DNA from: Phytophthora hibernalis
Taxonomy: Eukaryota; Oomycota; Peronosporomycetes; Peronosporales; Peronosporaceae
Assembly (NCBI GenBank): GCA_012656075.1
Contig: JAAKBF010000076.1
Coordinates: 248,001 to 312,000 of the forward strand
DNA length: 64,000 bases
Direction: 5' to 3'
Shown here: piece after piece, positions 1 through 10,559 of the stretch
Numbering within the stretch: position 1 is the first letter of the stretch
Layout: every line of letters starts with the position of its first letter
Translations under genes and position numbers: made by a program
The notes under the pieces: model-generated
Seen by the model: only the letters and a program-made list of their open reading frames with translations
The model's database searches: none
What the model was told of the DNA's origin: nothing

Positions 1-180
1 ATTCCGCTAATTTTAGGGAAATACCTGAGCTTGCACTCCTGAGCTGCACCCCACGGCTCGTGACGACCACACGTAGAGACTCATGAGCCATGACGCATTG
101 TCGCCGAGACATCAAGAAAGTCCATTGACGCGTAGAAGTCGAGATATCCCACCACCGACAACCAACTGCCTCGAAGTTCA

Positions 181-1422
181 ATGGCGCTTCCTGCAGCACA
201 AGAACCCCAAGCCGCCGCAATTCGGGTCACCTCAACGAAAACCGCAGCTTGTCGATCAATCCTACCTCAAGTGGTCCATACCAACGCCACCCATGCCTCC
301 ATACATCACCCGGGGTCCCCATCTCGACTGTTTCACATGTTTGAGATGCAGGATGTCGAAGCGGAAGAGGTTAACTTCACCACTACGGGCCCAACTATCC
401 CTCAACAGGTCAGTAATCTCCCAGAGAGCCATGCGAGCCGAACGTTGAATGACCTCATGGGCGAGACCCAACGCCAAGCCATGCTTGATCGAATTCTGGC
501 CGACATGGAGTACCTTGCAGTTGAGCCAACGTATTCGCGACTTGGACAACCAGATAGCGACAAAGGTGCAAATGCCACTTCACCGCGAGTTGCGCAACGC
601 GCGAAATCGCACAAGCCTTCCATTCTCGAGACAGCCTTACGGAGAGAGTCCAACTCGCCCAAGAATCGATCCCCGGCGAGACAGCGTAAATTCACCGCGC
701 TCTGGTCGATCAGCCAAGAAGGATACGCGGACGATATGGACGACGACGACGATGAAGACGAGTTTGAAGACACTGGTGGTCAGATGGATTGGGACAAACA
801 CAGCAAGCGACGTCAACGACGCAAACTGCAGCATCTCAACCAGGAGGACGAAGGTCCGCGCATCTTCTGGCAGAAAACCACCGGCGCAGTGTCCGCCGCA
901 GATGTACCGGAGCGGCTACTCAGCTTGTCTCCATCTGCTCCACGTCGGACGCGAGCATCTGGCAACATCGTGTTGGGTCGGCGACAGCTTCTTCCTTCAA
1001 CGGAGCTGTCATCTCAAGTTGCAACCCCTCCCAGCCCCACACAGTCACCCCGACGACACAACTTGCGCCTTCCTGCATCTCCAGACCCAGTCTCTCCTCC
1101 GAAAGCGCACTATGGCGCTTGGTACGTCCCGCAGTCGAAATGGTGGACTCTGCACCAGATCGAGCAGCAAACCCTCCCAGTGTCTGCTACCGCTCCAACG
1201 GACGAGTCTCATTACCACAGAGACTCGTCATCCACGCAACGTCAGCACAAACCTGCCCAATCCAAAACTTCCGTCCGAAGATCTCGCTCTAGAGTCCCTT
1301 CTGCCAGCTCAACGCCACCTTCTGCACCAAATCCGCTAGAGCTTCCTCAGTCCTACATTGGTCGGGAGTATCGAGCCTACATCGTCAGTACAGGTTCAAC
1401 CATGCCGCAGTATCTGCAGTAG
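181..1422 (+). CDS. FAM47-like low-complexity protein
   Basis: A 413-residue open frame starting at the ATG at 181. Most of it is Ser/Pro/Arg-rich and probably disordered. It has an acidic tract near residues 183-196 (a run of Asp then Glu) followed by a basic cluster (KHSKRRQRRK). The informative part is the C-terminal third: a YGAWYVP segment around residue 310, and a final block with YIGREYRAYIVSTGS followed by MPQYL at the very end. This spacing resembles the conserved C-terminus of FAM47-family proteins, which carry YGAWYL and a final Y-x-x-x-F/Y-x-x-(Y/F)-I-x-x-K/S-G-x-x-MP-x-(F/Y)-L. FAM47 proteins are poorly characterised and linked to nuclear and chromatin functions in animals. The frame is uninterrupted and no intron is needed. 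The downstream gene is on the same strand. Family membership is inferred from the tail only; the rest could be any disordered protein. Confidence 0.6.
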   Translation: MALPAAQEPQAAAIRVTSTKTAACRSILPQVVHTNATHASIHHPGSPSRLFHMFEMQDVEAEEVNFTTTGPTIPQQVSNLPESHASRTLNDLMGETQRQAMLDRILADMEYLAVEPTYSRLGQPDSDKGANATSPRVAQRAKSHKPSILETALRRESNSPKNRSPARQRKFTALWSISQEGYADDMDDDDDEDEFEDTGGQMDWDKHSKRRQRRKLQHLNQEDEGPRIFWQKTTGAVSAADVPERLLSLSPSAPRRTRASGNIVLGRRQLLPSTELSSQVATPPSPTQSPRRHNLRLPASPDPVSPPKAHYGAWYVPQSKWWTLHQIEQQTLPVSATAPTDESHYHRDSSSTQRQHKPAQSKTSVRRSRSRVPSASSTPPSAPNPLELPQSYIGREYRAYIVSTGSTMPQYLQ

Positions 1423-1553
1423 CTGCGACACGCCAAAACTGAAGATCCACTTCAACTTGAAGTTGGCTAAGTCGGCGATCTTGTAACGGACGACACAACA
1501 GACGCCCACCGAAACTCTCGCATGGAGCTCAAGCTGAGGAAGATCGCGTACGA

Positions 1554-2279
1554 ATGCGCAACCTGCGCTTCTTGATCGCGTACTGGGAGTTGAGTTTGAC
1601 GCTACCGGCAGACGAAGGGCAGGACGACACGGCCTGGCTGCGCCGTCTCTTTCGCGAGGAGCTGGCGAACTTCCGTCTGCTTGTGGCCAACGGCGTTTTG
1701 CACGAGGGCGTCATGCTGCATGCACGTGAAAGTCTCCGTGCGGCATGCAAAGATGTGGATAAGGAGGTGAACGAGGAGTGGGCGCGGGTTGCGTCCGAAG
1801 ATGTGCGCGTGGGCGTTCTAAACGACCTGCAACTCGTTGCGCCAAGTGTTTGGATCGGATCTACTGACACACTCCCATTCACGGAGCTTCTGGCCGCGCG
1901 AGGCGTCCAAAACGTCGTCTACTGCACCACCAGTGCAAAACCTGAGACGCATTTAACGCGTCAAGACGATGGAGCCTACGTCGTGACGCTCTTCGACCTC
2001 CCGCGCCAAAATTTTGCGCAAAACGTTGCGCAACTAGCCGAATTCGCGAGCGTCGCCGCAAAACTCGACGCGCTCCTCGGAGACGGCGCGTTGCTGCTGT
2101 ACTGCAAAAGCGGATTGTCGGCGTCCATCGCCGTGTGCGCGGCGCTGCTCATGACGCGCTACAAGCTGCCGCTGGACGTCGTCATGCCGCTGATTGAAGC
2201 CGCGCGACGCGATATTTCGCCTTCGCCGCATTTGCAGTTGCAACTGCAACAGCTCGATGTGCAACTGCAAACTCCATGA
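1554..2279 (+). CDS. Dual-specificity-phosphatase-like protein, probably catalytically dead
   Basis: A 241-residue protein with a helical N-terminal half (residues 1-90) and a C-terminal dual-specificity phosphatase (DSP) fold. Around residues 103-110 is PSVWIGS, the DSP strand PS-x-(I/L)-(Y/W)-(L/I)-G. The signature loop near residues 192-200 reads LLYCKSGLSAS, where an active DSP has HC-x-x-G-x-x-R-S: the cysteine and glycine are present, but the His is Tyr and the phosphate-binding Arg is Ala. The following helix and the ARRDISPSP segment match the usual (N/R)-P-(N/S)-x-x-F region. It is therefore probably a pseudophosphatase, acting by binding rather than catalysis. The start is uncertain: the frame is open upstream to about 1515 without another ATG, so an upstream exon is possible. 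The 3' end contains repeated CTGCAA/TTGCAG units encoding a Gln/Leu-rich tail. Confidence 0.7.
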   Translation: MRNLRFLIAYWELSLTLPADEGQDDTAWLRRLFREELANFRLLVANGVLHEGVMLHARESLRAACKDVDKEVNEEWARVASEDVRVGVLNDLQLVAPSVWIGSTDTLPFTELLAARGVQNVVYCTTSAKPETHLTRQDDGAYVVTLFDLPRQNFAQNVAQLAEFASVAAKLDALLGDGALLLYCKSGLSASIAVCAALLMTRYKLPLDVVMPLIEAARRDISPSPHLQLQLQQLDVQLQTP

Positions 2280-2397
2280 GAAATAACTTATATTTACATT
2301 TGATTCGGTGGATACGCCTTTTGCAGTGCAAAATTTGAGGGTGGGTGGGGAGACAGCGCACTGCTTGGTCTCTCCGTGGCCTTATAAAGTGTCGCTT

Positions 2398-3463
2398 CTA
2401 CAGATGCTCGCGATGGCACTCCATGCAGAGGAAGAGCGCGTCCGACTTGTTGCCGAACTCGCACGGGAAGCGGATGCGGCCGTTTTGCAGCCAGCTCTTG
2501 GTCAGGAACTGCTTGAATTGCGCCAACACATTTCGGAAGAACTCGAACAAATTTGCGCAAATGTTGCCGGCCGCCGCAACTGCCGGGTATTCGCTCTGGC
2601 AGCTCTGCAAAAGGCGGCCAGCTCCTCCACGTTCGCGTCACGAATGTCCTCGTCGCAGATGAACTCCGTCACGTTTTGCACAAAAGCAGCCACTAACGGC
2701 CACGAGAGCGCGAGACGGGCCTTGACCACGCTTTGCATCTGACCCACCGCAAAGGGGATGGACTGCAACATTTGGCGCAATTGCGCAAAACTAAGGTTTA
2801 CGGCTCTGTTGCAGTAGTGCGCAACGTCGCGCAAATAATCCACCACCACGGCCACAAGGCGCGAAGCCGAAATCTCGTCCGCGCTGCTGCTGTCTTCGAG
2901 CGCGTGGGCAGGCATCACTGCGGCCATCGAAGGCGACCGCTCGGGCTCCCGCTCGTCCAGAGGCGCGAAGCCGCGCGGCAGCAGCACGGGTTTGCAGTCA
3001 GACCCGAAGAGAACTTTTTGCAGGCGGGCGAGTCCCCGTCCATGGAACACTTGGAGATGGTGCGCTTCAGTGAGGGCGGCTGCATCTTTTGCGCAAAAAC
3101 TGCAGGAGTGACGGTCACTTTCGGCTTTGCGCGCTCGTTTGCAAGTGAGGTGCTTGGGGCGAAAGCGGCGGATGGGGATGCGTTTCTCAAAGATTTTGGC
3201 GTGGTCCACACGGTCGAAATGCGTCATCCGGAGCGCAGAGCCGGGCGCTCAGCTCCTTTCTCTGCAGGTGAACGTGACCGAATCGCCGCTTCTCTTCGCG
3301 CAAAAGCCTCCGCTTCACATTCGGAAGCGCAGGAGCTTCGCGAAGAGGAGCTTGACTTAGGGACTTGGGTTCTGCTGGGCGACTTCAGTTTGTACGGTTG
3401 GCTTGGGCCCATCCTCCCTTCGACACTCCAGTGCAACATTTTATCGAACGAGTGACGTCGCAC
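2398..3463 (-). CDS. Conserved-looking hypothetical protein with two single-base frame breaks
   Basis: Not recognised. Read on the minus strand from an ATG at 3463, the coding signal passes through three frames: about 79 residues ending at 3224, about 200 residues from 3227, and a last 64 residues ending at the stop at 2398. Each change is explained by one missing base in a short run (a GG at about 3228 and a TTTT at about 2600). The assembled product would be about 355 residues: a Ser/Arg-rich start, a C-x-x-C plus H-H/H group near residue 120 that could bind zinc, a helical region with VVDYLRDVAHYCNRAVNL, and a Phe-rich helix near the C-terminus followed by a C-x-x-C-H pair. It is convergent with the phosphatase-like gene, with stops 118 bp apart. 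No signal peptide or membrane helix is seen. Function unknown. Confidence 0.5.
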
Positions 3464-6400
3464 ATGTCAGGATTTCCAGGATTTCGGACTGCTGTCTTCC
3501 ACCGACTCCCAGTGGCTACAAAAGCGAACATGGGGAGACGGAAGGCTTTCCAGCGACCGAGACGCCATCATATTATGACTATTAAAGTGCCTGGAGGACA
3601 GGTTGCTTAAAAGAATAGTCCAACTGCTGCGACCGACTGGCTTCGGGGCTGGAAAAGCTCGGTCGGTAGCGCTAGCTTCATCACAGAAATCGAGACGCTT
3701 CAAGGTTTATTACACCGTAACTTGAAGTTGGCCCAAATTCAAGCACAGAGACGCGACGCTTTTCGAGGGCTCAAAAGTAAGAGTTTGACCGCTGTCAGTC
3801 GTTGCTTTAGAGACTCCGATAGAGGCGGGTTCTGCAGCGCCGATACCTTAGACCCAGCACCACAGCTCAGAGCACTGGTCGGTGCTTTGCCATGCGGGTG
3901 TCGATACTGTACCGTATCCGATCGGATACCGTGCGCAAAGCGTGTGAGTCACCCCCCCAGTCTTGGGTTTCCAGTGAATGTGTTTCGAAGCAGCACTGCG
4001 CGTCTGTGCCATCGGCAGCGCGTAGGTTTAAGCTAAACTTGTAGCGCTAGCCCGATCCGATCTCCTATTGATACAATGCCAAGTTGAAAAACGAGCCTCG
4101 CTATCCGCGGGTCTTTCATGCCGCCTTTCAAATCTTGCTGCATTTTCCATCCATGTCGGTGCTTCCCAGTTAACGCCGTCTTGAAGGCCGTGAGTCAGCC
4201 GAGTCGGCAGATTTCGCCGCCGCCTGCATCCGGCCATCGTAATCTACCGCAATATCCTATAATATGGATGGACGGCTTCCCATTTTTAAATGCAGGAGTT
4301 GAGCAAGAGCGCAAATTCACCGCTTTGTTCTATTTACCGCTGCTGCAAAGGCGATCAATCCAGCGGCCGTTTCGGTTCAGTAGTGTCGACAATGCATACT
4401 CACTTCTGGTTCATCGCTAGTCGCTGAAGTCACTTCAGGATGAGCTCATGGCGCTGACTTCTGCGACCGTCTGGCTTGCCTAGGTTGCAGCACTTTTGCC
4501 TTTACAGCTCGGTGCGTGCCACCGTAAATCGAAATCAAACGGATAGGAGGGCCACGTCTTCTCATGCACATGTATCCCAGCTGCAAAGCGAGCTACGCAC
4601 TGCACCGCACCAGACTCGCCCCCAAGTCACGCGTCGGCGTATGTTGTCGCGGTCCACCACCAAGGTGTTCTTTGGACCGCCACGGTGCGAGGATAGCCGG
4701 GTTCCCGGCAACACTCGGGTTGAAGTTGCCGCGGGCTTTCGGTGAATCTGTCCCAAGCAGCTCCTGGTCCAGGACCTGGATGGTAGTCATGGCCAACGCA
4801 AGCTCCACCGAAGGAGAGTGGCTCAGTCAGACTGGTTGCTTCAACCAGCTTCAATCCGTGAATGGGCTACCGTCACTTTCGGTGGAGAGGCGTCTTGCGT
4901 TTCGCGTCGCTTTTGGCCGAGCATCGCTCGAGTCGTCGCCGCCTTTGCCACCGAGCTCCGGCAATTTTTGAAGGCCAAGGTGATCAGCGAAGAGCAGGAC
5001 AGCGTCCTGTCGGATATGCCCTCGAGCAATGGGCCATCATTGCTCGTGAAAATTGGGAGGTGGTCGTTGCAGAATCATCGAGTCCTCCTCCATAAAGTCA
5101 CACCACAAAACCGTTTAATGGCTAGGGAAGGGAGATTAAACGTCGTATAAAAATCGGATTAAAAATATTTTGTCTCGTGAGACCAAAAAGTGGTCTCACG
5201 AGAAAAAGGATAAAACGTCTTTTATCACGTTTAATGTCTCCCCTCAACTTGCACTTATTAAACTTTTGACCTGGTTTGGCTATGGGACGAGTCGACACCC
5301 TTAACAAGTCACTCACTTTCAAAATGAAGCAAGGAGCGATCTTGAGGAGATGCTGGGCGCCAAAAGCGCGCGATTTTCCCACGCAGAGCGAGCCAAGCCG
5401 CTCATTGTAGAATCTGCAGCGAACCCGCAAGGTCGTTCGAACGGCCTCGGCTTGTTGTTTAACTTGACGTGTGCCTACTTCTTTTCGAGGAACTGACATT
5501 CGCGCTCTTTTTACAGTAGATCACCAACCCAGCTACGTCTCTCTGCGATTTTCTGGGAGCTGCTCTTCGACGTACGTAACAGATCTGGCGTCTTGCCTAC
5601 ACCAAACTGACGCATTATCATTTTTGTGCTTTGGTTTTTGAAGTTCCAGCGTCATACCCCGCAGCAGGCGTTGTCTTGCCGCAGAAACCTCGGATCAAGA
5701 GCTCTCTATGCATCTTGAGCCATCAATGAAGCGAGTCAAGGTGGTGGCCACATCGGGGAGTCTAGTCTCCTCTGGCTCGGGACCGTGTACCGCAGCTGGA
5801 CCCGGCCACGAGCATCCCGAGTTGCCCCCTCCCTGTTGACACCGACCTTGTTGGTCTCGCCGGACTTGGCTACGTCGCTGCCGTGGATGCGATCCGGCAG
5901 AACATTCACCCACCCGTTAGTGCGGGAAGAATCCACCATGCAAATTGATTCGCTAGCCAAATTCGCGCTCGCGCCCGTGGGAAAGCAGAACGATTCTAGC
6001 GACGCCGACTCTGACTCGTTGCCTGAGACAAATCGCTCTTCTCCAACCGGAAGAGCGCAAAACAGGTCATTGGCAGGTCAGGTCAAATTAGGTCAGGAAA
6101 TACATGTAAACATGCCATGCAGCCGAGCAACTGGCGTTCGTGTACATAATACGTGTACAGTACCGGTACTATTAGGGGGTCACAATTGGCAAATGGTACA
6201 AAAATTATGGTGGACTTTCGGACGAAGAAATGGTAGGAGTACCGGCAAAAAATGGTAGCCGTCAGATATAAAATGCGTTACCATTATTATTTGTTAGTCT
6301 ACCCTCAATTTTTCGTCAGCTCCCGCTACCTTCAATCCGTTATGCCGCATCACCGCGCGCCGGCGGCTCATAGCTGACATTGTAAGTGTGGCTGCCGCCC
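3464..6400. other. Region without a recognisable gene
   Basis: About 3 kb in which open frames are short, overlapping and of biased composition. The best coding-like pieces are 4818-5095 (+), with a stretch ARVVAAFATELRQFLKAKV, and 5785-6100 (+), with DLATSLPWMRSGRTF, but neither has a recognisable domain, start or splice pattern. They may be remnants of genes or transposons. The stretch contains the hairpin element at 5130-5242 annotated separately. Confidence 0.4.
5130..5242. repeat. MITE-like palindromic element
   Basis: A nested inverted repeat. The outer arms are GGGAGATTAAACGT (5130-5143) and ACGTTTAATGTCTCCC (5227-5242), complementary apart from a small bulge. The centre holds a perfect 13-bp hairpin, TCTCGTGAGACCA (5173-5185) and its complement (5191-5203), with a 5-nt loop. 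The interior is AT-rich. The size (about 113 bp), AT-rich interior and terminal inverted repeats fit a miniature inverted-repeat transposable element, but no clear target-site duplication was identified. Confidence 0.55.
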
Positions 6401-6404
6401 CTTT

Positions 6405-6581
6405 GATGCGGAAGACTACGATGATTTCGTGGTGCTGGACAGCCTGCTCGACGCGCGGCTGCCGGACGACAGCTTTCGCCATCTAACACGCATGTCGAAG
6501 CAGACTTTTCAGTTAGTCGCATCCATTTTTTATAACTACAGCCCGCACCCTCAAGCTTTTTGGTTTTGGCGCCAACTGTAG
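6405..6581 (+). pseudogene. PIF/Harbinger-like transposase N-terminal fragment
   Basis: An in-frame fragment of 58 codons with no start of its own. The key part reads DDSFRHLTRMSKQTFQLV, the F-R-x-x-(F/L)-R-M-(S/D)-x-x-x-F-x-x-L motif that precedes the DDE domain in Harbinger-type transposases. It ends at a TAG, and no DDE residues follow. It is preceded by a Cys-rich stretch in the same frame and an AG that could be a splice acceptor. This is inferred to be transposon debris. Confidence 0.5.
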
Positions 6582-7128
6582 TCTTCTTCTGCGATCCGAA
6601 AACTTTGTTTTGGCAAGTAGTCGTCGCGTGATAAGTGAACCTTTTGACTGCCCTTCGTCTTCATCACGGTCGCTCATTGCGTCTACACAGACCAGACGGA
6701 TACGCGCTGCGTGAGCAAATGCCTACGGCTCAGTGAATATTTAAGACGCACCTGTGTGTTGTGAGTCGAGTGCGTGGCGTAGGTCGTGCTGCTGTAAGCT
6801 GGGTGGGCTGTGGGCTGCAGGAGCGCACATGTGAGGGAGTGCAGGTGAGCGGGGCAGAAGGCAGGGGGCGAAGGTACAGCGGAAATCTTTCCGTTGTAGT
6901 TGGAGTGCGCCCTCCGACAAAAAATTGCGACTGACAAGCAAATGGCCTCGTCGGATGGACCGCCACCCGAAAATAGCTTACCATCTCAAAAATGGTTTAC
7001 CTGTGGAGGTGATCCATTTCCGAGATGGAAATGTCGGCCGACCATAAAAATATGGTTACCATCTCGGCAAGATTATGTTGCCAAAAAGCCAATTCTGACC
7101 CCCTATTATATTTATCTGCAGATTTGTC

Positions 7129-7196
7129 AAAGTGCCGAATTATGCTTACAGCATACATGTACCGGTAATTATGCTGTAAGCATAATTCGGCACTTT
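7129..7196. repeat. Long perfect hairpin (27-bp arms)
   Basis: Arm 7129-7155 and arm 7170-7196 are perfect reverse complements over 27 bp (core GAATTATGCTTACAGCAT), separated by a 14-nt loop containing ACCGGT. With a two-base bulge the pairing extends outward through GTCAAAGTGCC / GGCACTTTTTGAC. A second inverted repeat, GCTGTCTGCAGA / TCTGCAGACAGC, lies just downstream at about 7233-7277. Together they suggest a foldback or MITE-type element or a hairpin transcript source. Confidence 0.6.
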
Positions 7197-7319
7197 TTGA
7201 CAGCCAGAGGAAGGAAAGTAGTCTACATGTAGCTGTCTGCAGACTACGGGTACCGGTACATATATATCTGCAGACAGCCAATATCTAAGTGAGAGTGTAC
7301 AGAGTGTACATGTACAATA

Positions 7320-7650
7320 ACCACCCTTGTTCAAGCACGCCAGTGCTGCGGGCAAGCTCTCCAACGAGGATATGGTGTACGACCGCTCAAACATCCTAAA
7401 CTCCAGAGCCAAGACGTGGTCCAGTGGCTGAAATCGTCGTACATGTACGCGAGCAATATGACATTGTAAATGGTCACCCAAGCGTTGACGTTGGCAAAGG
7501 CCACAAAGAGCATGGCGTTGGCGGCAAGCGGGCAAAATGTCTGATACAAACAGTGCAGAGAACCACGTCTGTGACTCCATTGATGCGTGTTGTGCCCGTA
7601 TGGAATTGCCTGCGGCCGTCCGAGAAAAGTACACAATCAAAACGAAATCT
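7320..7650 (-). pseudogene. Fragment of a multi-pass membrane protein
   Basis: On the minus strand one frame gives a hydrophobic segment (ANAMLFVAFANVNAWV, then a second helix with YNVILLAYMYDDF) and a Trp-rich link WTTSWLWSL. The coding signal then continues in another frame as EFRMFERSYTI. This looks like the end of a polytopic membrane protein interrupted by frame breaks. No start codon, stop or recognisable family was identified. Confidence 0.35.
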
Positions 7651-8085
7651 GGACAACTTCAAAATATTAAAATGGCCAGAATCAAAATTGCTTATCCAAC
7701 ATCAATGTGGTCCACAGCACATTATGTAAGCCACTTTGGCGCTAAACGCCACCACAGCCGCCACGCCGCGCCACCGCGGCCACTCTGCGTCGCCGGCCCT
7801 GCGACACCCTCACCCCACGACCGGACACCGGGGGCACCTAAAAGATGCGCTATATCCACAGCTACATGCTCGGCCTTCGTGTTGCGTCCCAAGTGAAGAT
7901 TATGAAGTTATATTTACCTGAAAAGGCGGGGGTGATGCTGCCAAAATGATTTGCATACAAATTCGCATGAATTAAGCGGCTTGCTACCTCGGATGAAGCC
8001 GCAGTGTGCATAGTTTTGATAGAAGTATTATAGTCTTTGTTGTTTTTAATAGCTCAATTGCTTTGCGTACAGTCAGTTGCAGCAT

Positions 8086-8799
8086 TTAAACGCACATCCC
8101 CAGGTAACGACAGCGCAGGTACTCGAGCAGGCCGGCATCGCAATTATCTAGGTTGCTAGCACCACAGAACATTTCGCAGCCCAACAACACAAAAAGACCA
8201 CAGTTGAAGCTGTCAACCTGCTCCTCCAAAGTAGCGACGTAGGGGCTAATGCGGTACCTCCTTGATCCGGTCGGCACCCGAAGAGTAGAAACAATATCCT
8301 TGGCAAGTATTTTTACGCTTTCAGCGTAATTCGAGTACATTGGATCGTAGTAGCGTACCTGTGCTATCCGGAGGTCGAGCATGACACTGCACCAATGCAC
8401 ACAGTCGCAGTTGACAGGCACCAATACGAGCTGGTCACGCAGACCACCAAATAGACTCGCGAAGGCCTTCTTATCAATCTGCGGGACTCCATTTCTGACA
8501 ATACCCACTTCAGTTGGCTTGATGGCTAACACGCCAGGCCTTGTGTCAAAAAGCACGACCAGTAGGGCGGTCATTGTCGCATCACTGAACTGGCGCGTTC
8601 CAGCGAGCTCTAAAAGCTCAATCTAGAACACAATTAGATAGTTTTAGCAAAATGAGCATCAAACGATTGAATAGGGTAACCGTACCTGGGAGGAGAACAA
8701 TGGAAATTCATCGAGTTTGGAGTCAAAGTCCGAGTTATGGCAAATCTTGAAGTGTGGGCTGACCTGAATTTCGAGCCGAACCTCGGCAAGCCACTCCAT
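8086..8799 (-). CDS. Ulp1-like cysteine protease (peptidase C48), transposon-associated
   Basis: A two-exon model: exon 1 8799-8686 (ATG at 8799), a 63-nt intron with GT at 8685 and AG at 8623, exon 2 8622-8086; 216 residues. Exon 2 carries the papain-like fold of Ulp1/SENP proteases: the catalytic His in CVHWCSVMLDL, the Asp in YYDPM, and the Gln and Cys in EQVDSFNCGLFVL. The family cleaves ubiquitin-like modifiers, but short copies like this are often carried by MULE-type transposons (plant Kaonashi-type elements) and by oomycete repeats. It lies about 150 bp downstream of a MULE-type transposase on the same strand, so it is probably the second gene of that element. The exon 1 start is the first ATG after an in-frame stop; the true 5' end could lie further upstream if the copy is damaged. 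Confidence 0.7.
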
Positions 8800-8955
8800 A
8801 GCTTCTGTAACTTGGCTTGCTGCTTAATAAATGAGAGCTTCGATTCTGAAAGTGCTGTCCGCCAACCAACGATAAGCGTACCATTGCTTACGTTTAGCTT
8901 CTTCGCTGCCTTAGTCGGCTTCCAGGGACGGTTTTGCTGCCATATCTTGAGAGCT

Positions 8956-9924
8956 TTAACCCTGCCAGCCTCTGTAGTTTGCAAGCAACGCCGAAAAGGC
9001 TTGTTCAAACTCTGTGTGTGTCAGGCGACTGACAACGTACATCGCAGCCAAGTGGTACTTCCGAGAACAATCACTAAATCCACAAGTGATAACTGGATAT
9101 CCAATTTCGCTGAGCTTAAACGTTGCGTCAATGTGGAATAAGGTAAACATCCTTGATTGCTGAATACGTTTGACTTTGTCCGGAAGTCCCATAGTAGTCA
9201 CGCCCAACACAAACGAATCATCGTCTTCTCCATTCCAGACGCGTGGAAAACCCTGGTTATCGAGTGCTGATCCAAAGATAAATGCTTTGTCCGCATCAAT
9301 GCCCGAGTGATATGGAAACTCACGCACCAATGCTTCAATTGAATCCACCGAGTTGCCCTCCCCATTCTTGCAGCGCAATTGTTTCACGCATAGAGCCACC
9401 AGCTTGTACGAAGGCACACCGTTGATAGTAGGAGCGGCCTCGTAGTGCCTCAACCCAGACCAAATGTGACGCGGTGCAAGTCCCGTTTCATCCATTTCTC
9501 CTATGTATTTTCGCATGGCAGGTGTCATAACTGCGCGGTGGGCGCCTCTACACTCATCATCGCCTCGCGCATGCTCAACGTTTGTAGTCATGATTCGCCA
9601 CGCGCTCGAGCTCGTGCAATTCCAGACCTTCCAAACTTTGCTGCACTTGGGTTTGTTGTTCCCTGCAGGATCTGCTAGAGCAATGCATGTAACACTTGAA
9701 CATCGTAGACGTCTCTCAACCATTTCATGGTCCCCTGGGAAAATTTGACACAATTGAGTGCGCTTGACGTACGCACCCGAGCAGCACATACGATCTAGTC
9801 GCTCTTTAGTGTAGACTTCGTCGGAGTGACCGTTAGCGACAATCTCCCAACCTGCGCGCTCATTTGGTTTGTGTGTTGAAGTCTGCATAGTTGACAGGGT
9901 CTTGATGTGGACGATGGAGGACAA
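8956..9924 (-). CDS. MULE-type transposase, N-terminal two thirds
   Basis: A 322-residue frame. An N-terminal zinc-binding-like part (residues 20-110, with paired Cys and His) recalls a FLYWCH/WRKY-like DNA-binding domain. It is followed by the MULE transposase core: SRMFTLFHIDATFKLSEIGY holds the first catalytic Asp, then CGFSDCSRKYHLAAMYVV and THTEFEQAFSALL, a typical order for PF10551. The frame stops soon after, before the C-terminal catalytic Glu region. The following sequence has stops, so the element is probably inactive. The Ulp1-like protease gene follows on the same strand. The protein would act in the nucleus on element termini, but no terminal inverted repeats were recognised. Confidence 0.75.
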   Translation of the reverse strand: MSSIVHIKTLSTMQTSTHKPNERAGWEIVANGHSDEVYTKERLDRMCCSGAYVKRTQLCQIFPGDHEMVERRLRCSSVTCIALADPAGNNKPKCSKVWKVWNCTSSSAWRIMTTNVEHARGDDECRGAHRAVMTPAMRKYIGEMDETGLAPRHIWSGLRHYEAAPTINGVPSYKLVALCVKQLRCKNGEGNSVDSIEALVREFPYHSGIDADKAFIFGSALDNQGFPRVWNGEDDDSFVLGVTTMGLPDKVKRIQQSRMFTLFHIDATFKLSEIGYPVITCGFSDCSRKYHLAAMYVVSRLTHTEFEQAFSALLANYRGWQG

Positions 9925-10559
9925 TTGATGTTTCTGACTCGACTGCGTGTGACCTCAGTCAATGCTGACCCTTCGTCTCGCTGGGGACGCTCACTAGTTT
10001 AGGACGTACAACCTAAAGATTAGTGGACCACACTACGACCGACAAGCCAGTTTTGATCCTGCCTGATTATTGTTTGGTCTTCCCCGTTTTCAGCGTTTAT
10101 TTTTGCTTCAGACTGCTTGTGTTTGGTTGTGGTCAAAACGTGTTTGGTTTTGCCCAGAAAATTGTTTGATTTTAACCCAGACTCCGGCCGTTTTAGCGGA
10201 GACTGTATCTCCCGGGTCGGTGCAGCATTTGCTGCTATACTTATCGACTTTGGCTGCGGTGCGCAACGCAGTTTGACTACATGTCAGACACTCTAGACTA
10301 GAGTCTACCGTAATGTACCTGCTAACGAGGTGTGCCCGTTCGTATTTTATGGCTCATTCTGAGGCTCCACGTAAATTTCTCGGGCGAACCGATAAATGTA
10401 CAAATGTGTATTATACATGTCAGCGCCTGACACGTTACAGTGAACGATTGAAGACCTCAAATAACGACTTCAAAACCCACGATTCTTTTGAAGCTACCTG
10501 TCATACACAGCACACGCAAACATATTTACTGGGATGCTACGCGTCGTGCACGAGTCGTA

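Noticed and set aside
3870..3940. A possible regulatory palindrome around GTATCCGATCGGATAC
   Set aside because: The symmetric core is short, and no gene start lies close by. The evidence is too weak to annotate.
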